From Salinivirgaceae bacterium (GTDB taxonomy: Bacteria; Bacteroidota; Bacteroidia; Bacteroidales; SZUA-534), in contig JAEEPS010000020.1 of the NCBI GenBank assembly GCA_016284875.1, forward strand, positions 1 through 44,326: a DNA stretch of 44,326 nt, read 5' to 3'. Below, one piece after another: positions 9,609 to 17,989 of this stretch. The notes beneath the pieces were generated by a model. That model worked only from the letters and a program-made list of their open reading frames with translations, did not search any database and was not told the DNA's origin. Position 1 is the stretch's first letter; each line of letters begins with the position of its first letter. The position numbers and the translations under genes were made by a program.

Positions 9609-10121
9609 TTATTCTACAACTTTATACCACACTTCGCCTTTGGTGTGTTCGCCTACGCATGCCCATAATTTTACCAACGAGCCAGCGTGCACAAACTTCT
9701 TCGAGAAGGCGGTTCTAATTTCATAATCTTCCCAACCAATGCCTTTAGCTTCGCTTGACCATCCTTGCATAAATCCTATTTCTGGCATATCATCGTGGTT
9801 TTCAATAGCGATTTTCATGGAAAGGTTCAGGTCTTCTGGTTCGTTGTTGTCATATTGTCGCCAAAAATACGTGGTATCACAATAAAACACGGTATCAACC
9901 ATCCAGTGTTGATACCATATCTTAATGTAAGTTTTGTTTGTGCTACCAAGTTTCACGGGTATGGTGTCGCCCGTTATAACTTTGCCATTTTCATTGGTAA
10001 TAATCACTTCGCGTTGGTGAATGTCGTCATCATCATCGCAACTTGCGAAAAATGGTGCAACCAGAATTGCGGCTGCAAACAGGTGCAGACTTGCTGCACG
10101 TTTTAGATTTAATAAATTCAT
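9609..10121 (-). CDS. Hypothetical lipoprotein, paralogue of the upstream gene
   Basis: I do not recognise a named family. The 170-residue protein has a lipoprotein signal (NLKRAASLHLFAAAIL, lipobox ASC) followed by an acidic DDDDD stretch, then a beta-rich domain. It is clearly paralogous to its neighbour at 10146-10646: the signal region and the C-terminal FSKKFVH.GS.VK...VG....GE..YKV.E pattern are nearly identical, while the middle has diverged. It lies 48 bp upstream of the TonB receptor and probably belongs to its operon, so an exposed or periplasmic accessory role for the receptor is plausible but unproven. Confidence 0.8.
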   Translation of the reverse strand: MNLLNLKRAASLHLFAAAILVAPFFASCDDDDDIHQREVIITNENGKVITGDTIPVKLGSTNKTYIKIWYQHWMVDTVFYCDTTYFWRQYDNNEPEDLNLSMKIAIENHDDMPEIGFMQGWSSEAKGIGWEDYEIRTAFSKKFVHAGSLVKLWACVGEHTKGEVWYKVVE

Positions 10122-10145
10122 TTTTAATGCTTTATATTATTAACT

Positions 10146-10646
10146 TTATTCTTCAACTTTGTAGCACAGTTCGCCGTAAGCATCGTTGCCCACGCTGACG
10201 CTGATTTTCACAACCGAGCCCACGTGCACAAACTTTTTCGAGAAAGCAGTACGTACCGTACATTTTCCCATTCCATAGCCTTCGCTGTTGATTGACGACT
10301 CGCCTTGCGAAAAATCGTCATGTTTGGATACCGGGGTTCTGTCTTCGCCATCGAAAACAGGCGAAAGGTCTTCAGGCACGTTGTTGTCATACTGCCGCAA
10401 TACTTTGTACGGATGGTTAATGTTCTCGTCGTTGTAGTGATAGGTGACTTCAAAATAAGTTTTGGTTGTACTGCCTATTTTCACCGCAATGGTGTCTTCG
10501 GTAATCACAGAGCCATTTCTTCCAGTCATGAATATCACTCTGGCATCGGGAATGTCCTCGTTGTCGCAACTTGCGAAAAATGGTGCAACTAGAATTGCGG
10601 CCGCAAACAGGTGCAGACTAACTGCACGTTTCAAATTGAAAATCAT
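10146..10646 (-). CDS. Hypothetical lipoprotein, first gene of the receptor operon
   Basis: The 166-residue protein has a lipoprotein signal and lipobox ASC almost identical to those of the following gene, from which it is separated by 24 bp. The mature part carries an EDTIAVKIGSTTKTYFEV region paralleling GDTIPVKLGSTNKTYIKI in the paralogue, and the same C-terminal strand pattern. The two arose by tandem duplication. Being first of four genes on the minus strand (lipoprotein, lipoprotein, TonB receptor, DUF4249), it is likely to be transcribed from the region near 10.76 kb. Function unknown. Confidence 0.8.
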   Translation of the reverse strand: MIFNLKRAVSLHLFAAAILVAPFFASCDNEDIPDARVIFMTGRNGSVITEDTIAVKIGSTTKTYFEVTYHYNDENINHPYKVLRQYDNNVPEDLSPVFDGEDRTPVSKHDDFSQGESSINSEGYGMGKCTVRTAFSKKFVHVGSVVKISVSVGNDAYGELCYKVEE

Positions 10647-10755
10647 ATTAATAAAGTTTAGTTAGTTTCGTTTATCGGCAGTTGTAAAATCGAATATCGG
10701 GCAACCGAAAATTCAGTTACCTATTCAATAGAAACCACTACCATTTTTATGAAAC

Positions 10756-10763
10756 CAAATATA
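10756..10763 (-). promoter_or_regulatory. Candidate -7 element for the lipoprotein/receptor operon
   Basis: On the minus strand this reads TATATTTG, a perfect TAnnTTTG match, 110 bp upstream of the first lipoprotein start. No -33 TTTG is seen at the consensus spacing. It would give a leader of about 100 nt. Confidence 0.25.
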
Positions 10764-10859
10764 ACACCAAAAAATGGCAGGATTGGTAGGTTGAATGAAA
10801 AAATCTTTCGATTTTGAGCCAGCGGTGGAATCAGTATATCAAATAAGCGAAACTAACAC

Positions 10860-12506
10860 TCACTGCACCAGCCCTTCAATCACGCTGCCTGTGGTGCCGT
10901 TTGGGAACGGAATGTCAAGGAAATTGGCGATTGTGGGAGCAATGTCGCGGATGTCGATGTTTTGGTTCAGGCGGGTGCGCTTAATCTTCCAACCATACCA
11001 AATAAGCGGCACGTGGGTGTCATAGTTATAGCCAGAGTTCGAACTGCTGACGCCCGAGCCTTGCGCAATCCAACCCGGTTCAAGGCTGATAATCACGTCG
11101 CCCGAACGCTTCGGATTGAACGAGTTTTGCATCTGTCGCATAATACCATCGGTGAAAGTTGTTGATTTTAAAGTCGAAGCAGCAATGGCATTGGCCACAC
11201 CAGAAAACTGAAGCATAAAATTGCAAACCACTTGCTCAAAATCTTCAACCTTCATCCCTGCAGTCTCTATTAGATTGTGGTTCAGGTAAATTTGATTGTT
11301 ATGGTAAGCCGACACCCATTTGCCTTTGTCGTATTTGGCGTTCAGATAGGTGCCCAAGAGCATAACGGCGCGATCGGCGTTGAAGGTGCCAGCCGGAATG
11401 TTGTTTGCCTGAAGCAATGCCGGATTGTACGACGTGCCGTGGTCGGATGTCAAGTAGATGAGCACGTTGTTGCGGCCCACATTTTCATCGATAAACTGCA
11501 GAAAATGCTCCAAATCGCGGTCGAGCCGGATGTAAAGGTCTTCAAGTTCGACAGAATTTGGTCCGCAGGCGCTGCTCACATCGGCTGAAGCCGAGAAGGC
11601 AATGCTCAAATAGTCGGTGTCATCGTCCTGGCCAAGTTCTTCATTCACAATGGCATTCACACAAAAATCCTTAACAAGGCTGTTGCCCGCCGGATTCGAT
11701 TTCAGTTTGCTGTAGTGCTTTGTGCGTTTGAGCAGACTGTTGATTTTCTTGCCCAGCACATTGTCGCCAGAGAATCCTGCGTTCTTCGACTGCCCTCGCT
11801 CCGAGCCAGCACGATATTTTTCGGGGGGAAGCAGCGGCAGCCAGTCCTTTTCGATATACATATCAGGAAACTTCTTACCATTGAACTCTTTAACCCAAGT
11901 TGGCAGCGAATCGGTATAGTAACTGCTTGTAACCCAAAGACCTGACGCATCGTCGAACCAGTAAGCGGCATCGGCAATGTGGCCGGCTGGCAGAACGGCC
12001 GTTGTGGGGTTCATCGACACCGCAAAAACCTTCGAGCGGTTGTTGCTGAAGAGTTTCAATTCGTCGGTGAAGGTGGTTGTCAGGATGTTGCGCGGCGAAT
12101 AGTTGGCCCTATCGATTTCGGCGCCCACAGTTTTCTCCTTCTCGTCGGCCGCTGCCCCGACGTTTTTCTCCTGAAGTTGAACATACCATTCGTCGCTCAC
12201 AATGCCATGAACGATTGGCTCACAGCCTGTTGCGATTGTCGCGTAGCCGGGCGACGTCTGCGTAAGCATATAATTATAATTGGCGTTCCGGCAGAGCGCC
12301 CCCTCGCCAATGAGCCGACGGAATCCGCCCTCGCTGAAGTTGTCCCAATAGCGGTGGATATAGTCGTAACGCATTGATTCAACCACAATTCCGATAATCA
12401 GTTGCGGTTTGTCAGATGGTATGTTTTTGCGTTTCTGCGCCATCAGTGCAGGGCCTGTCAGAAGCAAGGCTGCGAGCAGGCTGGCAGCGAAAAATCTTGA
12501 TTTCAT
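10860..12506 (-). CDS. Alkaline phosphatase superfamily (PafA-like) protein, metal site partly degenerate
   Basis: The 548-residue secreted protein starts at ATG 12506 (MKSRFFAAS..., cleaved near MAQ). A longer frame from a TTG at 12527 is rejected because a -7 promoter box overlaps it. The fold is that of PafA/type I phosphodiesterases: VVESMRYDY near 41-49, nucleophile-type Thr84 in LTQTSPGY, LPAGHIADAAYWFDD near 172-186, TSDHG (Asp355, His356) and DTHVPLIWYG (His498). Compared from memory with Elizabethkingia PafA, the first metal-ligand Asp is Glu43, and the D...GH ligand pair appears as Ala308 and Ser312. The lysine and arginine that mark the monoesterases are replaced by MNPTTA. It may be an altered hydrolase or a pseudoenzyme. 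It is monocistronic. Confidence 0.85.
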   Translation of the reverse strand: MKSRFFAASLLAALLLTGPALMAQKRKNIPSDKPQLIIGIVVESMRYDYIHRYWDNFSEGGFRRLIGEGALCRNANYNYMLTQTSPGYATIATGCEPIVHGIVSDEWYVQLQEKNVGAAADEKEKTVGAEIDRANYSPRNILTTTFTDELKLFSNNRSKVFAVSMNPTTAVLPAGHIADAAYWFDDASGLWVTSSYYTDSLPTWVKEFNGKKFPDMYIEKDWLPLLPPEKYRAGSERGQSKNAGFSGDNVLGKKINSLLKRTKHYSKLKSNPAGNSLVKDFCVNAIVNEELGQDDDTDYLSIAFSASADVSSACGPNSVELEDLYIRLDRDLEHFLQFIDENVGRNNVLIYLTSDHGTSYNPALLQANNIPAGTFNADRAVMLLGTYLNAKYDKGKWVSAYHNNQIYLNHNLIETAGMKVEDFEQVVCNFMLQFSGVANAIAASTLKSTTFTDGIMRQMQNSFNPKRSGDVIISLEPGWIAQGSGVSSSNSGYNYDTHVPLIWYGWKIKRTRLNQNIDIRDIAPTIANFLDIPFPNGTTGSVIEGLVQ

Positions 12507-12524
12507 AAACAACGTTGTTTTAGG

Positions 12525-12532
12525 CAAAATTA
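12525..12532 (-). promoter_or_regulatory. -7 element for the PafA-like gene; decides its start
   Basis: The minus strand reads TAATTTTG here, matching TAnnTTTG, 18 bp upstream of the ATG at 12506. Because the TTG of the longer frame overlaps this box, translation most likely begins at the downstream ATG. Confidence 0.4.
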
Positions 12533-12623
12533 CCGAATAAAAGTTCGGTAAAACTCACAATCGGCGAAGGTTATGAATAGTGCGGTGTTCAAAACCGATG
12601 CCGCACGCCGACCGACATCGCAC

Positions 12624-12652
12624 AAAAAAAGCCGAACATCGCTGCTCGGCTC
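12624..12652 (-). terminator. Intrinsic terminator of the AsmA/DsbA-like/lipoprotein operon
   Basis: On the minus strand an AGCCGA/TCGGCT stem (12646-12651 with 12630-12635) is followed by a run of seven T. It lies 22 bp past the stop of the small lipoprotein gene. Confidence 0.75.
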
Positions 12653-12673
12653 TTATCAGTTTATCGGCTTGCA

Positions 12674-12997
12674 TCAGAAAGCGCGGATGGCGTTTACGCG
12701 GATGCGGTCAATCAAACGCTTCGACTGCGCGGTCAGTTGCTTGCGGATTTCATATTTGTCGGCAACTGCCAAATCAGGACACATGGCCGTTATCAGTTCG
12801 TTGACATCGGTATATTTCTTACCATTATAAGTATAATAAACTTCCTCTGTCTCCTCATCACTGCAAATTTCGGCTTTTGTAATGTCGCAAGATTCAGTCT
12901 TGTCAGCACGCTCGCACGCCGACTCCAACTCTTCGTCGCCACATGCAGTTAATCCTAAAACTGCAAACAAGGCTATTGGCAATAAAATCTTTTTCAT
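12674..12997 (-). CDS. Small lipoprotein with four cysteines in the mature chain
   Basis: The 107-residue product has a clear lipoprotein signal (MKKILLPIALFAVLGLTAC, lipid-bearing Cys19). The mature part is acidic at first and carries cysteines at 28, 37, 45 and 73, enough for two disulfides, with a YTYNGKKYTDVNEL segment and a basic C-terminal helix. I recognise no family. It lies 23 bp downstream of a membrane-anchored DsbA-like protein, so it is a natural candidate substrate or partner of that oxidoreductase, which is inference from neighbourhood and cysteine content. Confidence 0.8.
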   Translation of the reverse strand: MKKILLPIALFAVLGLTACGDEELESACERADKTESCDITKAEICSDEETEEVYYTYNGKKYTDVNELITAMCPDLAVADKYEIRKQLTAQSKRLIDRIRVNAIRAF

Positions 12998-13020
12998 CTC
13001 AATAAAATTTAAGTTAGTAA

Positions 13021-13662
13021 TCAGTTAGCCCTTTCCAACTCATAATCAATTATCTCACAAAAGCGGTCAACTTCACGGCGTCCGCCATACAGATGACCAG
13101 CAACTACAAATATAGGTGTTCCTTTTGAACTTGTTGCACTAAAAAGCAGATTATTTTTTTTGATGTATGAAAAATCGTCTGCCAGAAGGCATTCGGCCAA
13201 TATGGGATTGCTGTTGACCACATCGTCAATCATCTGGCGGAACTCATCGCTGTAAACTGCGAAAGGGTCGGAAAGCAGCAGTTCCAGAATGTCGTCGGCA
13301 TTGCCGTTGCGATTGAGGCATGCGGCCAGTTGCAAGGCCGACATCATGTCGGGGTTCTCGGCTATTTCGATGGGCTTCACTACCAATCGCACCAAACCAT
13401 TGTCGATGTAGCGACTCTGGATTTGCGGCAAATCGAGGTTCAAGAACCGACGGCAATGACGGCAGGTGTAACTTGCAAACATATAGATGGTTAGACGCGC
13501 ACTGTCGGAGCCGTAGCAAATATCAAAATCGCTGTCAGTAATCTCGACCGCGGTTTCGCGGAATCGCAATTGACGCTGCCATCGGGTTCCGAACCACCAG
13601 CCGAATAACGCGGCAGCGCAAACCGCCAAGGCAACCAACACAAGCCAAATCCGCCGCTTCAT
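13021..13662 (-). CDS. Membrane-anchored DsbA-like thiol oxidoreductase
   Basis: This 213-residue protein has one N-terminal membrane segment (about 5-25) and a periplasmic thioredoxin-like domain. The active site is CRHC (Cys67, Cys70) in FASYTCRHCRRF, and the matching cis-proline loop is KGTPIFVV (Pro183), as in the DsbA/thioredoxin_4 group. A helical insertion separates the two. It probably forms, isomerises or reduces disulfides in exported proteins; direction cannot be told from sequence. It begins 3 bp after the AsmA-like gene ends and is followed by a four-cysteine lipoprotein, so all three are likely cotranscribed. Confidence 0.88.
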   Translation of the reverse strand: MKRRIWLVLVALAVCAAALFGWWFGTRWQRQLRFRETAVEITDSDFDICYGSDSARLTIYMFASYTCRHCRRFLNLDLPQIQSRYIDNGLVRLVVKPIEIAENPDMMSALQLAACLNRNGNADDILELLLSDPFAVYSDEFRQMIDDVVNSNPILAECLLADDFSYIKKNNLLFSATSSKGTPIFVVAGHLYGGRREVDRFCEIIDYELERAN

Positions 13663-13665
13663 CGC

Positions 13666-16600
13666 CTAACGGAATTTCACATCGGTGTTGTATTTGACCA
13701 GGCGCGGATTGAATCCCAACTCAAGTTGATGCTGCTGCACTTTTATCCTCGTGCGCATCTTCTTTTTGCGAGTTTCGGTGTCGAATCCGTATTTTGAATC
13801 GCCATCGATATCATAGGCTAAAAGATTGAACGACTTCATGTTATCCTCGTCGGCCAGATTTTCTTTCATCTGCTGCTGCTTCTTCATCACGCCCTTCCAG
13901 TTGCCGAACATAATCTCGCCAGGGAAAATCTTAATATGGTACTCGAAATTGCTGTTGGCCATACCCTGCATTGCAAAAAGCGACATGTTCATGGCCGTTG
14001 TCTTTATGTCGGTCTGCGGCAGGAACAGCGAACCGTGGCGTACAAACAAACTCGTCTCAAGTGTCTGGAACTGAATGTTGTCCAATTCGCGCATGCCTGT
14101 GAATTTGTCGAGAGCCTTCAGCATTTCCAAATCAACAATTGCGCCGTCCTCAAGTTTCAAACGGCCAAGCACCTTGATTGGCACCATGTCAATAATTACG
14201 CTGTCGGCATTCACCACATCAAGATAGCCGTCGAGATCGGTGGTCATCAAGCCGCTCAAATTATCAGATGTGACGGTGGTTTGGTCGAAGTTGTCGAACT
14301 CAACAAGCAACTGCTTCAGGTCCATTTTCTCGATGTGGGTGCGGAACCAGACATTCATGAGCGAATCGTTCTTGAACTTGACGCGCGCCGAAGCGTTCAT
14401 GGCGCCCTTGAACGCGCCAAGTCGCAGATTCTCAACCACTGCCACCGTATCGTTCATTAAAAATTTAGCCGATATGGTGTCAATCGACGATTTGCCATAT
14501 TGCAGATGCCCAAGTTTGAACATTCCCTTCACCTCAACTGGGTAACCGAGAGCAAGGAAACTGTAAGGCGCGGTATCGATGGCGACCACTGAATCGGGCT
14601 GCGGAAGCGAGTCGGTAGTGACATCGGCAATCGGCTCGGGCTCAATCTCTGGTTCAGCCTCGGCTTGTGCGGTTGAGTCGCTCGACGGGAAGTTTTTGGC
14701 AACCCAGTCGTAATCGAACTCATCAAGCGAAACTTTTGTCAAAACCTTCAGTTTATTGCTGTTCTGCTCAAGCAGGAAAATCTTCATAACATTCTCAACC
14801 ACAGTTGAATCCACATGCAGTTTAAGTCCCTTCCACTCCACGCTCAAACTATCGACATTGACCGAATCGTTGGCAATTGTTATGTTGCCGTCCAGCCCGC
14901 TGAAAGTTGCAATCGAGTCGTACATTTCGGCTCCGATGCCGTTGAGTTTGATGCCGACATCGGTGTTGTTGATAATCAGGTCGTACATCTGCGTGCTGAT
15001 GGAGTCGAGATTGACTGTTCCATGTGAGTTGACGTTGACCGCCAAGCCGCCATCGAGCGAGTAAGCAAGACTGTCGGGCAGCATGTTTATGAAATTGTTG
15101 AGTTTGAGGTCGATACCAACGTTGGCCTCGTAGGTTGGCATTTCGAGATTGCTCACCTTCGCGGTCATATCTATCTTGCTATCAGCAATTCCGATATGCA
15201 AACGGCGGACATCGACATTGGCCTTGCTCAAATTGAAAATGTCGCCGCCGATTTTTGCATCTAAACCAAAGTCGTCCAGCGAGATACCATAGTCGGGCAA
15301 CTTCAGGTTTGTATTATTTATGGTGATGCCGTAATCCTTGAACGCCATATTCATGTTCAGCGTATCCACGGTTATCACGCTATCCATGGCCACGCATAAC
15401 TTGTTGAGCCCCACCACAATTGATGTGTTGTGCAAAGCCTTCTCGATGAAAGCGTTGTCAACATTGCCAGTATAGACGCCAGTTGTGTTGGCACCAACAT
15501 CGACAGAACCAGTTAATTTGCTGATTCCGAGGCTGTCAGGAATGAACGGAACAACCTCGCTCATATCCACATGGAAATTGGCGTTCAGGTTGTAGCGCGG
15601 GCGGTTGATGTTCGAAGCCGTGAGTTTTATGGTTCCCGAACTCTTGTCGGTTTCAAAGTGCAAACCTTTCAGATTCAAGCCAATAGTGGCATCATTGTCG
15701 CGCTTACCAGTGGTGAGGTCAACATCAATGCCAATGTTTTTCACCTGCGGATAGCCATCCATCAGAACCAAACCTTTATCGAATCCAAGATTGGCATCAA
15801 CATGCGGATAACGGGTTGTGTCACTGATGTTCCCGTTGACATCGGCACTAAAATGCAGTTTGCCTTCAACCTTCTTCACTCCAAATTCGTCGAGCAGGCC
15901 GTCAGGCGCATATTTAATGACATCGGAAAGGTCAACATTGTCGCAGGTGGCATGAACGTTGGTGTAGATGCTGTCGGTTATGCGAGCCGAGCCGCTGATG
16001 GCAATTATAATATCGTCGAGCGAGAGCGACACATCGTTGACGGTGATGTCCTCGCCCACATAATCGACATCGATTTTCAGTTCGGCCATCTGCAGTTGGT
16101 TGGCGTTGGTTGAGTCGTAATCAACCTCGGTAACTTGCACGCTTCCTTTTATTTGCGCTTGAATCAGACTGTCGGACAGCGCACCTTTCGCCGTAATCTT
16201 CGGGATGTAGGCTTTGGCGTGGGCACCAAGTTTGCGGTCGTCGTAAATCAGAGTTATATCGCTGATTGTCAACTTTTCAAGGTCGATAACAAGACCCATC
16301 GACGATGTGTCGGTAATCTTTGGCGTGGTATCGGTCGACATTAGAAAATCATAACTTGTAGTGCCCTCTTTATCAACAAGATATTTGATTGTGGCGCCCT
16401 TGAACTCCACTTCGGTTATCTCAATCTTGCCATTTTTCAGCGGTTCGGTTTTGAGCGACACATAAACCTTTTCGACATAGACAAGCGAGTCGGCTTTGGT
16501 GTTGGTTTTGAATACCGAACCGAGGTAAACGCCGTTGAGTTCGAGCGTTGCGTATGGGAACGAGCGGATGAACGAAAGCGACGTCTGTCCAATATCGACG

Positions 16601-16875
16601 GGCGCGTTAAGGATGTTCTGCACCGACGGCAAGGCCATTTTCACCACCTTGTCATGGGCAAATTCGGCAACAAGCACAAGCCCCACCACAACCAGCAAAA
16701 CAATCCCGACGAGCCATAAAAAGCACCCAACCAGCACTTTAGGAACCGATTTGCGTTTCTTTTTCTTTGATGTGGCCGACTCGCTGTCGGTGCCAGTCGC
16801 GTTGTCAGCAGTGGTCTGAGCCTCAACGGCTTTCTCGTCAGCCTTTCCTGCGGCCGACTTGTTGTTCTCGTCCAT
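13666..16875 (-). CDS. Large AsmA-family membrane protein
   Basis: AsmA-like proteins span or line the periplasm and are implicated in outer-membrane lipid homeostasis. Starting from ATG 16875, this 1069-residue protein has a charged cytosolic leader rich in K, S and T (KKKKRKS near 37-43), one membrane helix near 46-70, then a very long periplasmic region of repeating beta strands with D-S-V and N-I-D patterns, ending in a C-terminal segment of the AsmA_2 type (GMANSNFEYHIKIFPGEIMFG). The frame could be extended to a TTG at 16920, but a TATATTTG -7 box lies between the two and makes the ATG the better start. It is the first gene of a three-gene envelope operon. Confidence 0.88.
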   Translation of the reverse strand: MDENNKSAAGKADEKAVEAQTTADNATGTDSESATSKKKKRKSVPKVLVGCFLWLVGIVLLVVVGLVLVAEFAHDKVVKMALPSVQNILNAPVDIGQTSLSFIRSFPYATLELNGVYLGSVFKTNTKADSLVYVEKVYVSLKTEPLKNGKIEITEVEFKGATIKYLVDKEGTTSYDFLMSTDTTPKITDTSSMGLVIDLEKLTISDITLIYDDRKLGAHAKAYIPKITAKGALSDSLIQAQIKGSVQVTEVDYDSTNANQLQMAELKIDVDYVGEDITVNDVSLSLDDIIIAISGSARITDSIYTNVHATCDNVDLSDVIKYAPDGLLDEFGVKKVEGKLHFSADVNGNISDTTRYPHVDANLGFDKGLVLMDGYPQVKNIGIDVDLTTGKRDNDATIGLNLKGLHFETDKSSGTIKLTASNINRPRYNLNANFHVDMSEVVPFIPDSLGISKLTGSVDVGANTTGVYTGNVDNAFIEKALHNTSIVVGLNKLCVAMDSVITVDTLNMNMAFKDYGITINNTNLKLPDYGISLDDFGLDAKIGGDIFNLSKANVDVRRLHIGIADSKIDMTAKVSNLEMPTYEANVGIDLKLNNFINMLPDSLAYSLDGGLAVNVNSHGTVNLDSISTQMYDLIINNTDVGIKLNGIGAEMYDSIATFSGLDGNITIANDSVNVDSLSVEWKGLKLHVDSTVVENVMKIFLLEQNSNKLKVLTKVSLDEFDYDWVAKNFPSSDSTAQAEAEPEIEPEPIADVTTDSLPQPDSVVAIDTAPYSFLALGYPVEVKGMFKLGHLQYGKSSIDTISAKFLMNDTVAVVENLRLGAFKGAMNASARVKFKNDSLMNVWFRTHIEKMDLKQLLVEFDNFDQTTVTSDNLSGLMTTDLDGYLDVVNADSVIIDMVPIKVLGRLKLEDGAIVDLEMLKALDKFTGMRELDNIQFQTLETSLFVRHGSLFLPQTDIKTTAMNMSLFAMQGMANSNFEYHIKIFPGEIMFGNWKGVMKKQQQMKENLADEDNMKSFNLLAYDIDGDSKYGFDTETRKKKMRTRIKVQQHQLELGFNPRLVKYNTDVKFR

Positions 16876-16898
16876 AGCAAATGTTTTTTGTCGAACTA

Positions 16899-16906
16899 CA
16901 AATATA
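16899..16906 (-). promoter_or_regulatory. -7 element for the AsmA operon; decides the start codon
   Basis: The minus strand reads TATATTTG, a TAnnTTTG match, 24 bp upstream of ATG 16875. A TTG start at 16920 would lie upstream of this box and would not be transcribed from it. No TTTG -33 element is found at consensus spacing. Confidence 0.45.
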
Positions 16907-17084
16907 ATTGTGTGTTCCAAAAAATGGCCGTTTTATTTTTTAATAAGTTGTGCGCCTTCGATTATTTTACGCAAATCTCTTAACGCCCATGTTTCGAATT
17001 GAAACACAATAAGAAAGCCAGGCCGATAACCTCGCAAAGCGAAGGTATGTCGCCTTTTGCGCCGCGCGAATCGAATTTGTTTAA

Positions 17085-17092
17085 TACATTTG
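17085..17092 (+). promoter_or_regulatory. Candidate -7 element for nfnAB
   Basis: TACATTTG matches the TAnnTTTG consensus. The start codon follows about 70 bp later. A TTTG at 17056-17059 is 25 bp away, longer than the usual spacing, so the -33 assignment is doubtful. Confidence 0.4.
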
Positions 17093-17162
17093 CCCACTTT
17101 TTGTGTAATAAGCAACGCCGTTTATCGGCAAATTGATGATAATCAATAAAAAGCATTTTTAA

Positions 17163-17981
17163 GTGAACAAGATTGTTGCAAAAGAGTACTTCTCTGAAAA
17201 TGTAGTAAGGCTCGAGATTGAGGCCCCCCTGATTGCCAAATCGCGCAAGGCGGGCAATTTTGTGATAGTTAAGATTGGCGACAAAGGCGAGCGTATCCCG
17301 CTCACTATCAGCGACGCCAATATCGAAAAAGGCACTATCGATTTGGTTGTGCAGCGCATTGGCGTATCGTCGCGCAAACTCACCGACCTGAACGTCGGCG
17401 ACTACGTGACTGACCTTGTCGGACCGCTTGGCCGCGCCACCGAAATCGAGAACTTCGGCACCGTGCTTGCTTGTGGCGGTGGCGTTGGTGTGGCACCGCT
17501 TCTGCCTATTGTTGAGGCAATGAAGAAGGCAGGAAACCGCGTGATTTCCATTCTTGCCGCCCGTTCGAAAGACCTTATCATTCTTGAGGACCAGATGCGT
17601 AAATGGTCTGACGAAGTGATAATTATGACCGACGACGGCTCGTACGGCGAGCAAGGCAACGTCACCGTTGGTATGGAAAAAGCAATCGCTAAAGAAAAGA
17701 TTGACAAGGCGATAGTCATTGGTCCGACCATTATGATGAAATTCGCTTCGCTGACAACCAAGAAATACGAGATTCCGACCGTTGCCAGCCTGAACACCAT
17801 TATGGTTGACGGCACGGGAATGTGCGGCGCCTGCCGCGTGACGGTCGATGGCAAGACACGGTTCGTCTGCGTCGATGGTCCAGAGTTCGATGCCCACAAG
17901 ATTGATTTCGACGAGGTTATGACACGTATGCGCGCCTACAAGGCCGAAGAGACCGCAGCGCTTGCAGAATTCACTAAATAA
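17163..17981 (+). CDS. nfnA: NfnA: ferredoxin:NADP oxidoreductase small (FAD/2Fe-2S) subunit
   Basis: This is the ferredoxin-NADP-reductase-like subunit of the NfnAB/SudAB enzyme, which in anaerobes couples NADH and reduced ferredoxin to NADPH by flavin-based electron bifurcation. The 272-residue protein starts at a GTG (17163). It has an FAD-binding beta-barrel with IPLTISD (45-51), the nucleotide-binding ACGGGVGVAP (103-112), and a C-terminal [2Fe-2S] site: Asp216 in DGTGM, Cys221 and Cys224 in CGAC, and Cys236 in FVCVDGPEFDAH. The Asp-plus-three-Cys ligand set is the family hallmark. Its stop is 8 bp ahead of nfnB. The energetic role follows from the family, not from this sequence alone. 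Confidence 0.93.
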   Translation: MNKIVAKEYFSENVVRLEIEAPLIAKSRKAGNFVIVKIGDKGERIPLTISDANIEKGTIDLVVQRIGVSSRKLTDLNVGDYVTDLVGPLGRATEIENFGTVLACGGGVGVAPLLPIVEAMKKAGNRVISILAARSKDLIILEDQMRKWSDEVIIMTDDGSYGEQGNVTVGMEKAIAKEKIDKAIVIGPTIMMKFASLTTKKYEIPTVASLNTIMVDGTGMCGACRVTVDGKTRFVCVDGPEFDAHKIDFDEVMTRMRAYKAEETAALAEFTK

Positions 17982-17989
17982 TTACGACT

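Noticed and set aside
16980..17897. Minus-strand open frame of 305 codons opposite nfnA
   Set aside because: nfnA on the plus strand has intact FAD and [2Fe-2S] motifs; the antisense frame is an artefact of codon bias.
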